From: Archegozetes longisetosus
Taxonomy: Eukaryota; Arthropoda; Arachnida; Sarcoptiformes; Trhypochthoniidae
Length of the DNA: 64,000 bases
Direction: 5' to 3'
Assembly (NCBI GenBank): GCA_018873245.2
Contig: JAEMBT020000008.1
Coordinates: 1,550,001-1,614,000 of the forward strand
The translations under genes and the position numbers were made by a program. Under the pieces are notes generated by a model that was given only the letters and a program-made list of their open reading frames with translations, did not search any database and was not told the DNA's origin. Positions 29,301-43,300 of the stretch are shown in pieces; the first letter of the stretch is position 1, and each line of letters opens with the position of its first letter.

Positions 29301-31320
29301 AATATCTCCATCTTTTTCTAGGAAAGCTAAACTAGAATGGGTTAATGATCTTGTTTTCTCCCCATTATTCAGCACCACAGTTCTTATAATTAAGGCCAAA
29401 CTGATTTCGTTCTTATTTACTGTAATCCACTCTTTCTTAATACAGCATTTCGATCGAAATTATTGCTTTTTTCTTTCACTTAGTATGAAGTGATGTTGAA
29501 ACTGAGATTTTGCAATCATTTGAATGTTTCGTTATGCAAATGACAGAAAAACAGCTATCGTGAAAGTTTCAGATCTGAAATGTTTATTAGCCTCACTGTG
29601 TTTAGTGGCGTAAAAGATTCATTTTATAGAGTTTATATATAGTAAGGATTGTTTCAGAATATTAATAGCTATTTACGAATCTATAGGGACAAGCGTTTGA
29701 TAAAAACAACAATCAAAGTTGTTTTCGATATGGACTCTAAAAATAAACAAAATTTTCCATTCAGTTTTCGCATATACAAAAGCCGTTAAATTAGAGTAAT
29801 AAAAGCGTTCGATTGTTTAATTAGTTAGAAAAATGCAATAAAAGCATTGAAGCTGATAGTAATGGACAAACAGTGTATTTGTACACTGCTGTTTAATGCA
29901 TAACAGCAGCCAATGTCATGCCTTATGTTAGCCTTAGTAACACAGCTCTTAAATGTGATTGCGAAATCTATAATAGTTTTCTACAGAAACTGAAATCAAT
30001 CCATCCTAAAAGTGCAATTATTTTGAATGCTTTCGAGAAAACATCAATTATTAAGTAGGAAATCAAATTTGAAAATATAAGTTTGACTTTTGCGGGTATT
30101 TTAAACCGGAAAACTGTTTTCACTGCAAAACTTAGACCAAAGGGAGGCTGTGTTTGACACATTGGCATAAATATTATAAATACTCAGAAAATACTATGCA
30201 ATTTAGTATTAGCTACGATTCAGCGTTTATCACATCTTTTACACTTATAGTGATAGAAACATTATTTTCAGTTCCGGGAAATAGTACTCTAAACAAATAG
30301 TAAGGAAAATATTAGTGTTTAAAGTATTGTATACTTTTCTAAGGCGCATTGAACTCGCATTGATTTACTTCACAAAAGTCGATACTCAATGTAACAATAG
30401 AAAAGTGCCATTGAGTTAGTTATCTGCAAACAATATCTGATACTTTGCTTATATATCCAATTGAAATCCAATAAATCAATAGCAGAAATAATTGGATCAC
30501 ATAATCAACTGAGTCGCACAAGGATTAATTTTCATCGGACTATTGCCAAACTCAATAAAAACTTCTGAATAAACACATTCTTAACATTGGCGATGTTGTA
30601 CTTAAATGAGAAGCTCATAATAATAAAAACATTTTGACTAACTATCACACAACCGATATTGATAATTGGCGATAAAAATAATATTGCATAAAATTAAGAG
30701 TCATTCAGATGATATGCAAAAGAAGAATAAAAATGATCAATACTCACAATATTTTCGTCTTGTGCATGAAAAATGTGTATAGTAAATGGTGAATCAGCTT
30801 TATCTCGTTGAAGATATGAGAACCAGGTTCGATCTTGAGTAGTTTGAGTGAATTTAGAAATATTATGCAAAGGATGATAAAGCAATACTTGTTTATCATT
30901 TTGATTGACTATCTTTACGGCTGCATCAGTTATTTCCAAAATAATATTTATAGCTGAATAATTATCTTTTCCTTCGCCACAGATTGACTGCCTCTTAATA
31001 TCGGCAATAATCCAGGGCAGCATCGGCAAGGTATAGCTTTTGTCGAGTACTGAACTCCCAATATATTTAAGACGATAGGTTCGATTCGCTGACGAGCGCT
31101 GGGCTTTCGGTGAAGAAGGCTTTGGTTTTGATTCCTTCATTGCATTCAAGTCTTCAGCCAATTTACCTCTGGTACTGCTGTTTAAGGACCTCTGCTGTAC
31201 AACTTCTGAGCTGAGTTTGGTTCGATTGTCAGTTAAATCAGTGGCACTGCCACTAGTTCTCCTCAAACGTGCTGAGGAGTAGTTGGTGGAGTAAAGTTCG
31301 AATAATGCTGGGCCCATCAT
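15848..31320 (-). CDS. TBC1D1/TBC1D4-like: TBC1D1/TBC1D4 (AS160)-type Rab GTPase-activating protein, 12 coding exons
   Basis: Coding exons read from the minus strand are 31320-30748, 28234-28079, 27977-26667, 26019-25473, 25201-25025, 24900-24742, 18891-18794, 18724-18671, 18537-18445, 16980-16821, 16755-16159 and 16092-15848. All have GT-AG borders and compatible phases, and sum to 1,389 codons (human paralogues about 1,170-1,300). Order: first PTB (about 80-245), second PTB (about 460-555), conserved SWRQ.IF motif, then the TBC domain from about 922 to 1140. The catalytic arginine finger (LVDLGR, R976, split across an intron) and glutamine finger (YCQGLSF, Q1013) are both present, so Rab-GAP activity is expected. 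RTRLGS (444-449) and RPRSNTLS (T718) fit the Akt consensus; the second aligns with human TBC1D4 T642. A coiled coil (about 1170-1290) and a very acidic tail follow. The first in-frame ATG was taken as start. Confidence 0.95.
18892..24741 (-). other. Long intron splitting the TBC arginine-finger codon region
   Basis: This 5.85-kb intron separates the exon ending [10 protein letters not shown] from the one beginning RTFP. It is by far the largest intron of the gene. It holds a (GA)n tract at about 23,340 and otherwise AT-rich DNA. No exon, transposase fragment or RNA gene was recognised in it. Confidence 0.7.
23339..23376. repeat. (GA)n microsatellite
   Basis: About 19 perfect GA dinucleotides lie inside the large TBC1D1/4 intron. 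In arthropods such tracts may be GAGA-factor sites, but nothing here shows function. Confidence 0.95.
28235..30747 (-). other. First coding intron of the TBC1D1/4 gene
   Basis: This 2.5-kb intron has a GTGAGT donor after DENI and a TTCTAAG acceptor before VLDLFNKM. The join falls within the first PTB domain, as the continuity with human sequence shows. Nothing else was recognised inside. Confidence 0.8.
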
Positions 31321-32048
31321 GGCGAAGACAATTTGTTTTTCTTAGAAAATCACAAGAATAACACAAAGTGTCAATATTCACTGGATTGGCATTGAAAGCA
31401 TCAGTATTAGCACCAGTTAGAACGTTGATGAATAAATGGACTTTTGTGTCCTTCGCACAGCTGCTCAATATCTCAAAATAACACGAAGACTGCACTCGAA
31501 TGACGTTCTTCTCTCAAAACTGACTTATGAGTCGCTTCACTCTATATCCTAGGCGTTGGCCTAATGTCATGTCAGACTTACGCAAACTCATAGCTCTGAC
31601 ATACAGTACAATCACCGATTTGGTCAACTGATAAATCCATAAATAATTACTATTAAATTTCATCAGAGGATAAATATTTTTAGAAATAGTTCAAGTTAGT
31701 TTCACTTTTCATATCTGATACAAGAGAATCACTAACAGTTGAAATGACTTTCTTTCTATCAATTATCAGATAATTGCTTTTTTAGCTTAAAATCTCAGAT
31801 CATTACTAAAACCGCGCAAAATAAAAACAACTCTGATATCAGTAATTTTGTTATGCCTATGAGTCGACAAAAAATTCAATTTGAGAGAAAAGACAAACGA
31901 AAAATTAATGAATAGTAAATAAACTGATATATGTTTAATGACAAACATTGAGTTAAAATTCCAATGTCTTGATTATACATCAAAATAGTAAAATTTTTAA
32001 AATGGATATACAGTAACATAAAATTCTTAAGAGTAAAAATTTGTTATA
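31321..32048. other. Spacer between the TBC1D1/4 gene and CNK
   Basis: About 730 bases separate the CNK stop codon from the TBC1D1/4 start. Both genes are on the minus strand, so this must hold the CNK 3' end and the TBC1D1/4 promoter and 5' leader. The 80-codon frame at 31253-31495 overlaps the TBC1D1/4 N-terminus in another frame and is not considered real. Confidence 0.6.
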
Positions 32049-35000
32049 TTAATAATACTCCTGTGGTAAAAGATGAGGATATTTCTTAATCCAAGCCTCA
32101 AGAATATCGACAGTAATCGGTTGGTTAAGCAAATCATCGATTGCCTCAATTTCTTGTTGTTTATCCTGCTATTAGATTAAAAATATGTCAATAATAACGG
32201 TTCAAAAAATTTCAATTAAGTGTCGAATACCTTAAGCGTCCTCTGGAGAGCTCTTAAGCTGAGAACCAAATGACACAATTTTTCGTCATCAATAGGTTTA
32301 GCGAAAGCATTCAACTTGTGTTCAGATCTTTTGTCTCCCTCTAAAGTAAGACCCGCTTCTTCTATAGTTCTAACAATATTGGCCCATTCGTCATCAGTGT
32401 CTTCAGTGGTATAATCAGTACGTGACGAACAAGTGGACGGATTGGTCAGGCTTCCACTGCCATAGTGTAACTGCAGAGCTGACTCGAGCTCTCCCTTATC
32501 ACTGCCAACATTAGACGGACGACGTTTTTTGCCAATCATAGCGACACCCATTGTTGGCTTTCGAGGCGTTTCTGGTGTTAACGGCATTTCAGACGAGTCC
32601 GTACTCGACTCAGTCAGAAGAGGTAACGCTATCGTTAAGTTCGGCTTATTAATGGTTTTCTCTACGATATGATGGTGTAACCCTTGACTACTTGAAGTGA
32701 CCGATGAATCAGAAGAGCTTCGATTTAGATTATGTTGCCTTAAATAATATGAATTATCTGTTTGACAATTGTTCGCTGTGCTCATTGTCGTGTTATCACA
32801 TGAATCGATAGCAATTGGCTGCTGTTGTGCTTTCTTCGATGAACTGCCGAACAGGGCGCGCGTCAGTTTAGGTGACCCTAAAAATAAACGTCCCGTCTTT
32901 GATTGTTTATCATCTGTCACTTTATTGACGTCACGCTTTTCGAGATGTCTTTCTTTATGATATTTAGGAGTACTTAACTTTTTTAATAGTTTCGGTGAGC
33001 TAAACAAACGAAATGATGATGACTTTGTTGCAGATTTGTTTGGTTTCATTGAGCTCTCGGGCGAATTCTCATTCGAATCAGACAGTTGTGGACAATGCGT
33101 TTGTTGAGAATTCAGTTTTTCATTGAAATCAAATTTTGTCATTTGATTCTCTGGCTGGCAACAATCAGTTGGAGTCGAAGATTTGGCCGAATGATAAGAC
33201 GAAGTAGAGGTTTGTCTCTTATTCATTATTCTATACATTTGTTCTGCAGGTATTTCCAAGTAAGTCGAGTAATAGGAACTGATGCCACTGCTCGATGACA
33301 TCGAATTGTCACTACTTGAAGGTGTATGAGGTCTTTCGCGCCTCTGAGGAGACGGAGAAACGCATTGCGTGTCATCTAAATTTGCAGTTCCAACAGATGA
33401 TGAACTGGTTGTACGCGGTTTTGACGTGTATAGGCTTTCGATCTCAACACTGGTCGCAGACTTTGGTATATAAGGAGTCGAAGCAATTTTAGGCGAAAGC
33501 CTTTCGTTTGGCTTTTTTACTCCATATAATCGATTGTATTCACGATCCAAAATAGACTCATTAGAGTTTTGATCACTTATTTTCAATTCCTTTTGTTCGT
33601 CACAATTCTGTTGCATTTCGTTGGGTAAAGGCATCCGTCCTTTTCCTGTAGAGTTCGGTGAATGCATTTCTCCACTCCAAGACTTATTTTGTACGCGTTC
33701 GTACAGAGGATTAACAATACCAGTCTTAATCATAGCCATTGTTGGTCTGAAGACATATTCATACGTGTCATCATTTTGCTCGACCTTTTCACTTTTTGGC
33801 GGAATACTAGGTTTTGGAACTGGACGTGTGGGTGGAGTATTAGGAACCGTTGGTGTCGTCGAACCCATTGGTCTTGTCCGTTGATCAAAGCTATCAGTCA
33901 TTTTAGCGACAAAACCAGGCAAAACATTCTCTCTTCTATTGGTCATTTTAGAAGTTCTCGGAAGAGGACGTGGAGGTTGTACTTGACGCCTATTAGTTTC
34001 AGTATCTGCTTCTTGTTGTAAATTATTATAGGAGTTGGCCACTTTAGATACAGTTCCAGTTGCAATGTCTCTCAAAATATTGGATCGTTGTCTGTCTAAT
34101 GAACCTGAATCTGTGACAAAGTTTGAGTTGACTGGAATCCTGAGCTTTCGCGGTGGTATCTGAGGTGAAAACGAACCCTTTGGGTTCTGTGAGTGAGGAA
34201 ACACTATTTTCGCATATCTAGTACTACTTGAGTCACTCAATAGCTGCCTTCTATTTCTGGCCGCTATTATATCATTCGCATCCAAACTACTAGCAGATCG
34301 AACGTAATTGATTCGATTTTGAATTAGGGGTGATTTAGGTGTAGGCGAGGCACTGGTTAGTGACGAACTCGATTTGTTTGGCTTTTTTGGCAGCAAGTCA
34401 TGAAATGATGATGAGTTTGATGTCGATGAGGAAGAAGTTGAAGGGATTCGTGAGCGACCATAAAATTCGTCTTTTATGCTGTTATTAGTATCTGATGATG
34501 ACGTCGAAAGAGCTGCTGGTGAGGCCTCTCTGTAGCCAATCGCTGATTGCTTTGATGTAAGCAATAATCGAGTGTTTCTATTAATAGAAGGACTGAGTCC
34601 TCCGTCTTCACTCTCTTCTGTTTCACTATAACAGAAGGCCTCGGGCTGTAAATCACTATTTGTCATGTATGAAATGGCTGCCAAACCCATTTTATTCATC
34701 CATTTACTCATATCAATTTGCGAATCGCTCGCGAAATGAAAAGCTGTGTTTGGATTATATAATTTGAAGGCATACTTCTTAGACTTGCACTCAGGCGCTG
34801 GCGAAACAGTAAAACCTGGCAAATGGATCAAACATTCGGCTTTTGCTTCATTAGTATCTTTATAGCAATACAAATAATTGCTTTTAAGAACAACCCATCT
34901 CTTGGTCCAACGAGAACTTGAGCCTAAGAATCCGTGTTGTTCTTTGCGCTGATAAAGCCATCCCTGACAGTCGCCTTCCCCTAAATCCTTACACGAAACT

Positions 35001-38000
35001 CTTCTCGTCGCTTATTTAGACAAATCAAATGAAAATAAATAGTTATTATTTTAATTGTTTATATAACTAATAGGAAATATATGACAAATAAATATAGATA
35101 AATATACATACAATGTCTGTTTCTTGCTTTGGGATTAGGGCGTAAAACAGGAGTCAACTGCTGTGAACTGTTCTGCATTGTTCGCGGCTCCGGTTGAAAG
35201 TTTGATCTATTCATTAGTGGAGATTTCAATATTCTATTTATTTGTTCTTTTTGCTTGCTATTTGTTTGAATCGAATTTGCTTTTGGCTGTATATCACTTA
35301 TTAATTGATAGCTCATTACAGTAACAGGGCTTGGATTAACGACACCAACTTGTGTCGGGCCTATTTTCTTGTTCTCGAGCAAACTCTGTTCTTCTTCATG
35401 AGGAATAAATGGCGAATCGCTTTTATTATTATCCACACATTTTTGCTCCCTATCTAATAAATGTTGTGATGGTATTATTTTTTTAGGAGTTGTTTCATTT
35501 TCACTCTTTTTGATGATAGAATTTTGTTTACTTTCCATTGGGAATGGATGTACTTTAGCGTAAGGCAACTTTGGTGATGATGAAGATAAAGGCTTATTAT
35601 TATTATTACTGTTAATGCTATTAATACTATTGCTATTAGTATTAGTAATATTATTATTAATAATAGTATTATTATTATTATTGTTATTAACAAATGGCAC
35701 TTGAGTTGAAGGCACTTCGGCTGAAAGACCACGGCTTAAACCTTTTAAATGCTTTGACGGATCATGAGATATACTACGGTTAATTGACTCTTTTTTATCT
35801 TTTTTGCTACCCATGTCTACCACTAAATCTTCAATTCTGATGGGTGGCTGACCTATTGTTGGCGACGCGCCACTAATTGTTGCTCTTCTTCTCACTTGTA
35901 GTTTAGGTCTTCGCGGATACAACTGATAGACAGGTTTAGAATGCTTTCCATCTGGAAGAAAAGCGTCGTCGTCCTCACCCGAACCGGTAGTAGTTGTGGC
36001 CGCGTTTTTGACTCTGCTACCGTTAGTTCTATGGCCGGCTTTTCGGGATGGAAGCTTATATGGCTTGAGAACAATGACTTGTCCCATGATATTGCTATGA
36101 CGAGGTCTTTTCTTGATGGTCAACAATATCTCTGTGGGATGTTCTTTCATGGAGTCGACTAACTTTTTCAGCTGCCATCCGACTACTGTCTGATAGCTGA
36201 CTTGAACGATTTCATCGCCCTCTTCTATACGACCACAACGATGAGAAGGACTTTGAAATTTAATGCCGCCAACAATATGGATACCGGAATATGAGGAATG
36301 TATATGCATTCCGAGCTCCTCATCGGGCTTTTTCTTCACTGTCACTATGTCTAAGACGGCCGGTTGAATGGCTAACGAGTCGTTAAGTTCTTGTACAATA
36401 CGATCACATAATTCAGCTAAAGTTATGCAACTTTTCTTAATCACATCGTTTGGCTTTTCGACGAATTGGTCACGCTGTGCCGTTGACGCCAATTCAATAC
36501 TTAGTCTTAATATTGTTTTTCGCACCGGAATATATTGTTCTTGTCCTTCAAATGGATACCTATCAAGTCAAATGATCAGTTTAGTTGCTTTACCAGACAT
36601 CACAAAATCGAGTTTCACAAATATAAAGTTACAAAAAATCTATTGTATTAATAAAGATTCTAACGAGTAATCACCGTATCGTTTGACACGATTTCAAGTC
36701 ATGTCAAATTTATTTATTCGACTATGAGAACTAATTTAGACTATGATTCAGATAAAAAAATAAAATTAAGCACGTTCTTTCCGCATACATTTTGCATTAA
36801 TCATTTTTATTTTTTAAAGTATGATGATTTTAGTCTTTACTCAAGAACTACTTTCCTTAATCATTATTCAGATAAACCTCAAAATTTGACTCAAAGATTA
36901 AAGTATTAATTAGTCGTGACAATCAGTTTAGATCCAAAATTAGCGGAAACCCGTTACGAATCGTTAAAATAATACAATAATAGAGAGCGAGTGGAATGAG
37001 ACTAGCAAAATGAGCCACAAACGAGGTTTTTAATTAATTCAAATAAGCGAACATTCACTTCACATATTTTTTGGCAACAATCGAGTTCTGGATAGGGAAG
37101 TCGTGGTTAAATCATATTAATTCAATTCAGAGTTTTGTCACTAAGTCAATTTTAGGCGGTCACAAAACATTTTTGAACTGACTTTACAAATATTCAAAAA
37201 TTCAATCATAATTTGTAACAAAGACTAAATGATCCCAAATCGTAATACCTGTCAATCCAGGAGATGAATGACTTGACAGCAGCCAAAATGTCAGAAACAG
37301 CAGAAAGAGTTGCCGTAGAGACTCGTTCATCATTATTGTAATTATTGTCACAATCATTTGTTTGAGACAATTGATTCTGTTTCAACTGATTAAAAAGACT
37401 TCTGGCTTTACAGCCAAGACGTAGAGCCAACGATTGGAGAGTTTCTGAACCGAAATTGTAGTGTAGATGCTTTAATAGATCGACAGCTTCTAAGATTATT
37501 TCTTGATGTCCAACTTTACAAACATTCAAATTGTTTAAGTCATCACATGATAGAAGTAAAAGACGGCAACCATTTATGTTATTATTTAGGAAAAATTGAA
37601 CGTATGGCAGAATACAGTCGTCCAAACCTGTTGTCAAATAAGTTATAATTTAATAAATAACAATCTATTTTTAGATCACATTATTTTGTCTTATATTTAA
37701 ACATTGGCTAACATTAACCGAAGCTTTGACTTTAATTCAAATCAAATACTTTCGCTCAAAGAGTTTAAACTTTTTGACTACATCTCAAGTTCTAAATCAA
37801 TTTATTTATACTGTTATTAACATATTTCGACTAAAGTGTTGATCTCTAAAATCGTGTGAATAACGACCGAAGTGTCTAGCTTTCAATTAACTAAATAATG
37901 AGATACCTTTTGACTGATAGAAACTTAACTCGAGTAAACATTGATTGGAATAATTGGAAATAAACGAATAAATAATATAAAATAAGAAGTGATAGAATAG

Positions 38001-38152
38001 AGAAAAGGACTGATAAATAACTGAAAACAAATATACGATATATTAATTGTAAACAAGATTGAAATGAATGAATATTTAAGATCTGCCATACCTTTGAGCC
38101 AATCGGAGACATTGTCTGCCGTCCATTCGGCGACGTTAATAAATGCCATCAT
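32049..38152 (-). CDS. cnk/CNKSR: CNK scaffold protein (connector enhancer of KSR), five coding exons
   Basis: Coding exons on the minus strand are 38152-38092, 37627-37249, 36559-35112, 35010-32231 and 32165-32049. They join in phase to 1,594 codons, much longer than human CNKSR2 (about 1,030) and close to fly CNK (about 1,550). Order: SAM domain (about 8-75, WTADNVSDWLKGLDDC and VGHQEIILEAVDLL), CRIC region, PDZ domain (about 214-299, with LGMHIHSSYSGIHIVGG and YQTVVGWQLKKLV), a PH domain from about 640 (CKDLGEGDCQGWL to NRMGLA-like end), then a long Ser/Pro-rich region and a conserved C-terminal helix (LVLSLRALQRTLK plus the last exon). CNK bridges Ras, Raf and KSR at the membrane and has no enzymatic activity. 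Intron positions agree with domain joins seen in human CNK2. A poly-Asn run lies between PDZ and PH. Confidence 0.95.
35590..35692. repeat. In-frame AAT/AAC trinucleotide tract coding poly-Asn in CNK
   Basis: An impure ATT-type repeat (plus strand) is read on the minus strand as runs of Asn broken by Ile, Thr and Ser. It lies in the low-complexity linker between the PDZ and PH domains. Such tracts vary in length and are probably neutral here. Confidence 0.9.
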
Positions 38153-40370
38153 TGAAAAGAATATCGAAATAAACAGAATTGATTAAAGATGAAATATACA
38201 ATAAATAAATCCATAATGGTATTGATGAACAATTAAGTAAAGTATTGAAAGGTTTGCTGTTCTATTAAATGCCACCACTTGTAGAGTGTTTTGTGTTTTG
38301 TTATAAGACAGACTTGAGTCGACCCCAAACTCTCCCTAACATTATATGAACGGAAGCCGTGAGACAGACTTCACTGCCTTTGCTTTTACGCTGGTTTTTA
38401 GTAGCGCTTCGTTCCCACTGCTTCTATATAGCAGTTACTTTACTATTGCTTCTCTTATTGTATACAAGCCTTCACTTTATTCCGAGCTTAAGCTTAACTT
38501 CGTGTCTCGTTTCATGCATTGTATGGCAATTCAACGAATAAGAGAAAGAGAGTAGCAGTGCGTGAGTCAACTTTTGGTTCTCTCGGCGGATGTTTGGGTG
38601 TGAGCAACAAACCATTCATTGAGGATGAGGTCAATAACGAATAAGTTTGAGGCACTTTATCTGCAATATCTGTAGGCAGTCCACAAATGATTATCAGTGG
38701 AGTATTGAGCGACAAGTGTTATTAACAAAGTTGAGGCAAAACTAGTTCAATCATAACTTTTCACAAACCTCTCTTACTTTAAAATATAGCTTTTCCTCAA
38801 ATTTCAAAACAGAAGCCCTTAACCAAAGATAACTCCAATAGAGGTTTGTTTTAGTTTTGCAAACTTTCGATTCGTTTGTGTAGGAGATTTACTATACGAA
38901 ACTTGATGACTATTTAGATCAATGACATTGAAGTTGATGTAATAGTGCTTTTGAAAGAGCTTTTTAGAATTTAGTCTTTTGAATCAAACAGAATAATAAA
39001 CCATTAAAAATAGATTTAATCCAATCTCATTGGAAACAAAATAAAAACATTCAATAAAATGACTGAGCATTTGAACAGTTTGTTGAAAGTTATTTGGTGT
39101 AGAAAAATAATATTCATAGAGTTATAAAAGCAGACGAAGAGGATTTGTTGTGAAACTAAATTGCAGTTTAGTTTATATAAAGTGAGCTATTTTTATATCG
39201 CCAAAGAAAATCTAAACAAAAGAAGAGACTTTGTATCTATAAAATGCATGATTGCTAGGAAGATAACTCTTAAACTCAGGGCTACAAACTTAGAGTTACA
39301 AAAATAAGATGTTCTACGAAAGTTTAAACTAATTTTAAAGATCAGTAAAACCAATTTAAGACATTAATTTTGTCATCTATAGTTGATGATATAAGTTTTT
39401 CTAATAAATTAATAGCCAATGATAGGATAGCGAAAAATAAATTTAAAAAATTAGGGCTCATAACAGATTTATTATTTAAGAGATAGTAGATTCGATGCCA
39501 CACTTTTTTTATTAGTGAACCGAAGCAGGTAAAACTTAAAAAGTCTTTGCGGTGATAAATTTTCAAATCACTTTCATCATTAAGGATATAACTTAATATT
39601 CCAGAGCTGTAAAAAAATATTTAGTGCATTGATATCGATGTTATTCAACATACGATATAGAAAACATGCTGTGAGTAGTGATTTTTATAAGGAATATATA
39701 AAAAACCAGTTTTTATGCATTCGTATCAGTCTTTCTTCTATCAGTCATCAGCGAAAAAGTCTTGCGGATTATTATAAAAGCTTAACGACTTACGAATACT
39801 GGTCATGATATGCTCTAGGGCAAAAATTTCGTATAATAAGGGGTACAAGACTTAGTCTTCTTTATAAGAGCCAATTCTCAGTTGTATTACAAGTCAAGAT
39901 TCACTAACACAAAAATATTTTTTAAGTCTTTGCTCAATGAAACTATCTTTAAATTTGTGATTAGGGAAAAGGTTGTAAACGGTCTGACCATATCCTCCAT
40001 CCCCACAACGGAATGCATATCCGATCGTCGGTAATAGTATAGTAATAATCGTAAAGCCCACACATTACTAATAAAAAGTTACTATAAAATAGAGGATTAT
40101 TTTTAATCATTATTGTCAAGAGGCTCGAATTTTACGAAAATGAATGAATTTATTATTTAATTCGTGAAAGACTATAATCTTCTTGTTTGTTATCATATTA
40201 TTAAAAATAAGTTAATATTTTTCAAGATATAAACTCAAAGACAGCCAAATAAATTATAAGTCAAAATAGTTTAGTCGACTTATTAAATTATAGACCACCG
40301 GAGCAGTAAATCTATAGTAGCGTTTCGTTTTTCATTATTAAATCAAAAAATTGCTTTCATTGTTCGCATA
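38153..40370. other. Spacer between CNK and WDR3
   Basis: This spacer must hold the CNK promoter and the WDR3 3' end. A somewhat GC-richer patch at about 39,960-40,090 stands out (see findings). A TTTATT (AATAAA on the minus strand) near 40,150 could serve as the WDR3 poly(A) signal. Short frames near 38,340-38,720 have no recognisable domain. Confidence 0.5.
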
Positions 40371-43300
40371 TCAAGTCCACGATAGAATGGGAGCGCTACT
40401 CAATTGGCGTCGAGACCGCTTCTTCTTTTTCTCGTTTCGCTTGTCAATAGCTTCGGTGAATAATGAGATCTCTTCACTCGATTCGAGAATACTGTGGTAG
40501 TATTGAAGCGCTGATGAATTAACTCCTACGATATCCTATCGAAAGATTAAAATTGTGACTTAGATAAATATGAAAGAGTTTTTCAGGTCAAGTATAACAT
40601 TGAATTTGTTAAAAATTAGATTCAAGTTCGAAGATATAGACAAAAAACATTATAACAATATCATGATATAGATTAAAGGCTAATAAAACTGAGACAGTAA
40701 GAGATCTTCTAAATTTAGGGCAATAAATAACAGATTACAGTTAATCAAGTTGTTAATACCTTTAGATCTGACACACTATCGCTCATAAGACGACGCAACT
40801 TATCCAAAGTCGGTAAGAGGCTAGGTGTAGAAGTAATTTGTCCAAAATTGACACTATTTTAAACAATTAAAACAATACATGAATTCATGAATCACTATTG
40901 AAAAATCAAGTTGATTCTTGTTTACCGAGTTATGAAACAAATGCATCGACACAAAAGTTCAATTTCCCAGTTGCGCTCAAGAAGTTGTGCTAAAACATTC
41001 AGGAGATTTATTATATAATTGAATGGTAGAGTCAGTAAAGTCTCCTCTAGTTCATTAGACTTTATTCTCTTTAAAACTTCAAGCATATAACGATACGGAC
41101 AACTAGTACTGTAAATATTCATTAATGGGTTGTGAGCAGGTCTTGCTGGTGGCTCTTCATTATTATGTTTGGCTGCTTTGCAATGAGCCTCATATTCTTG
41201 GTCGACAGCCACTTCTTCCAGGAAAACATCTAAGGCTTCAATCAATTTTTCTGCACCCTTTACTGTTTCCACAGTTTTCTTGGAAGGAAGTGATGCCTCT
41301 TTATTGGCTTCTCCAGGAATAACAGATTCTTCGAGACCAAACATAGACTTTTCAAATTGTTTTTCGCGTTCAATCTCTTGCTCTTCTTCCAAAACTAAAG
41401 GTTCAGTTGATTTGTCCCAAACCCTCATAGACTTGTCGTGAGAAGCGGTCACAACAAACTTTCCATTCGGGCTGACAGCTAATGCCCAAATCTCTGCCTG
41501 ATGTCCCTCTAAAGTGATTATCTTCTCATAATTATCTGCGTCCCATTCTTTAAGAGTTTTATCTTTACTGGCAGTAAAAAAAATAGTGAGTCTTCGGAAC
41601 GAATTGCAAACACATAATATTGTCATCATGAGCGAAAATAGACTTATGGCAATCACCAAAATCTAAGCCCCATATCTTAATGTTTTTATCTGAAGAACCA
41701 GTCGCAATAAGAGTGCTATCATAAGATATATCCATGCATAAAACGGGAAACTTGTGGCCATAAAGTGACAGAAAGAATTTTAAGGTGTCCATAAAAAATA
41801 TTTTGACTGTACTGTCAAGAAGAGATACGGCTATGAATTTAGAGTTTGGAGAAATCTTAACACAAAGCACTCCTTCGTCCATCTTTAAAGTTCTTTGATT
41901 GATAAGAGTTAGATTTCTTGTGTTTGTATCGTTATCGTATAGTAGTTCAAAGTTCCAAAACTTGACTAATTTGTCTTCTCCTCCAGAGACTAACCCTTGG
42001 AGATTAGGATTCAGACAAATCGACCAAATGGGCAATAAATCTTCTGAAGCTTCAATTGTTTGTTGAAGTTGTGCTAAACTGATGTCGAAAATTTGCAATT
42101 TTCCCGTTTTAGTGCCTAAGATGCAATAACGATCTCCAGGTGCAAACACTGAACACAATGCGTACTCAACTCCATCTGCAATTGTTGTAATGCATTTACC
42201 ACTTGATCGATTCCAAACTTTGAGCGATTCAGCACTTGCAGTCAGTATCGAAAAGTTATCAGAACTGATGGCAACAGTTCGTACATCACTTCTATGTCCT
42301 GGTAATTGAATGCCACCGTAAACTTGAGCAGCAATTGAAGGCTTAAATGAATACAATTCTAATGAATTATTGGCTAGCAATACAGCGATTTTACACTCAT
42401 TTTTCACCATCAATAAGTCGCATGATTTCACTTTAGATGAAGTTTTAATGATATCTAGTTTTTCGATTTCATCGCTAAGAGTTTTATGGGTTACTAACTG
42501 TTCGTCTAATTCATCGCTTTCAGGATTTTCACTCTTTCGACGTTTCCTTTCTTTTTTCAATCGATTTCGAATCGATTTTTTGATTTCCTCATCAGTTCTC
42601 AATTTGAAACATTCAATAAAAGATTCTTTTGAGTGGCAGACTAGTACTCGTTCACTTAAGTCAACAAATATATGAGTCAAACGTTGAGTACTTTTTCTCA
42701 TAATAGTTCCAAATCGTTCAACAATTAAAACATCATTTTCTTCATCATCTCTTCCTCATTTTCTTCTTCATCATTACATTTACTTTTCAAAGCCTCTAAT
42801 TTTTTCTGATATTCTTCTGAATCTTGATCTTTGAATATAAGATTCCAAACTCTAAGTTCACTATCATTTGCGCCACTAATGAGTCGCATGTCGTTATTAA
42901 TGATAACAAAACTCCAGACTTCACTTCTGTGTCCGACCAATGTCTTGAAGCAGTGCTGAGTATTTAAATCCCAGAACTTGATAAAAGTATCTTTAGATGA
43001 CGAAACAATTATATTGTGTTCTGCCATGAATTGCAATTTGGTGATAACTCCTTTATGTCCCTTAAGCCGAAAAAGTCCCGATTCATTGGTTACGTCCCAA
43101 ATCACAATTTCTGTGTCTCTTCCTCCTGACCCGAGTCTCATTCCATCGCTATCAAAGCAAAGAGCAGTCACAACACTCTTATGTCCAGAAAAAGTAACTT
43201 TTAATTGTCCTGAATTATAGTCGAAGACCCGAACGGACCCATCGCTGTGTCCACTCGCTATCAGACCTGTTTCAGCATTTGCTGCCAAACACGTGATTTC

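Noticed and set aside
38512-38715. Minus-strand frame upstream of CNK as an extra exon
   Set aside because: No similarity to CNK; the SAM domain already starts at the ATG at 38152. It could be part of a 5' leader but cannot be supported.
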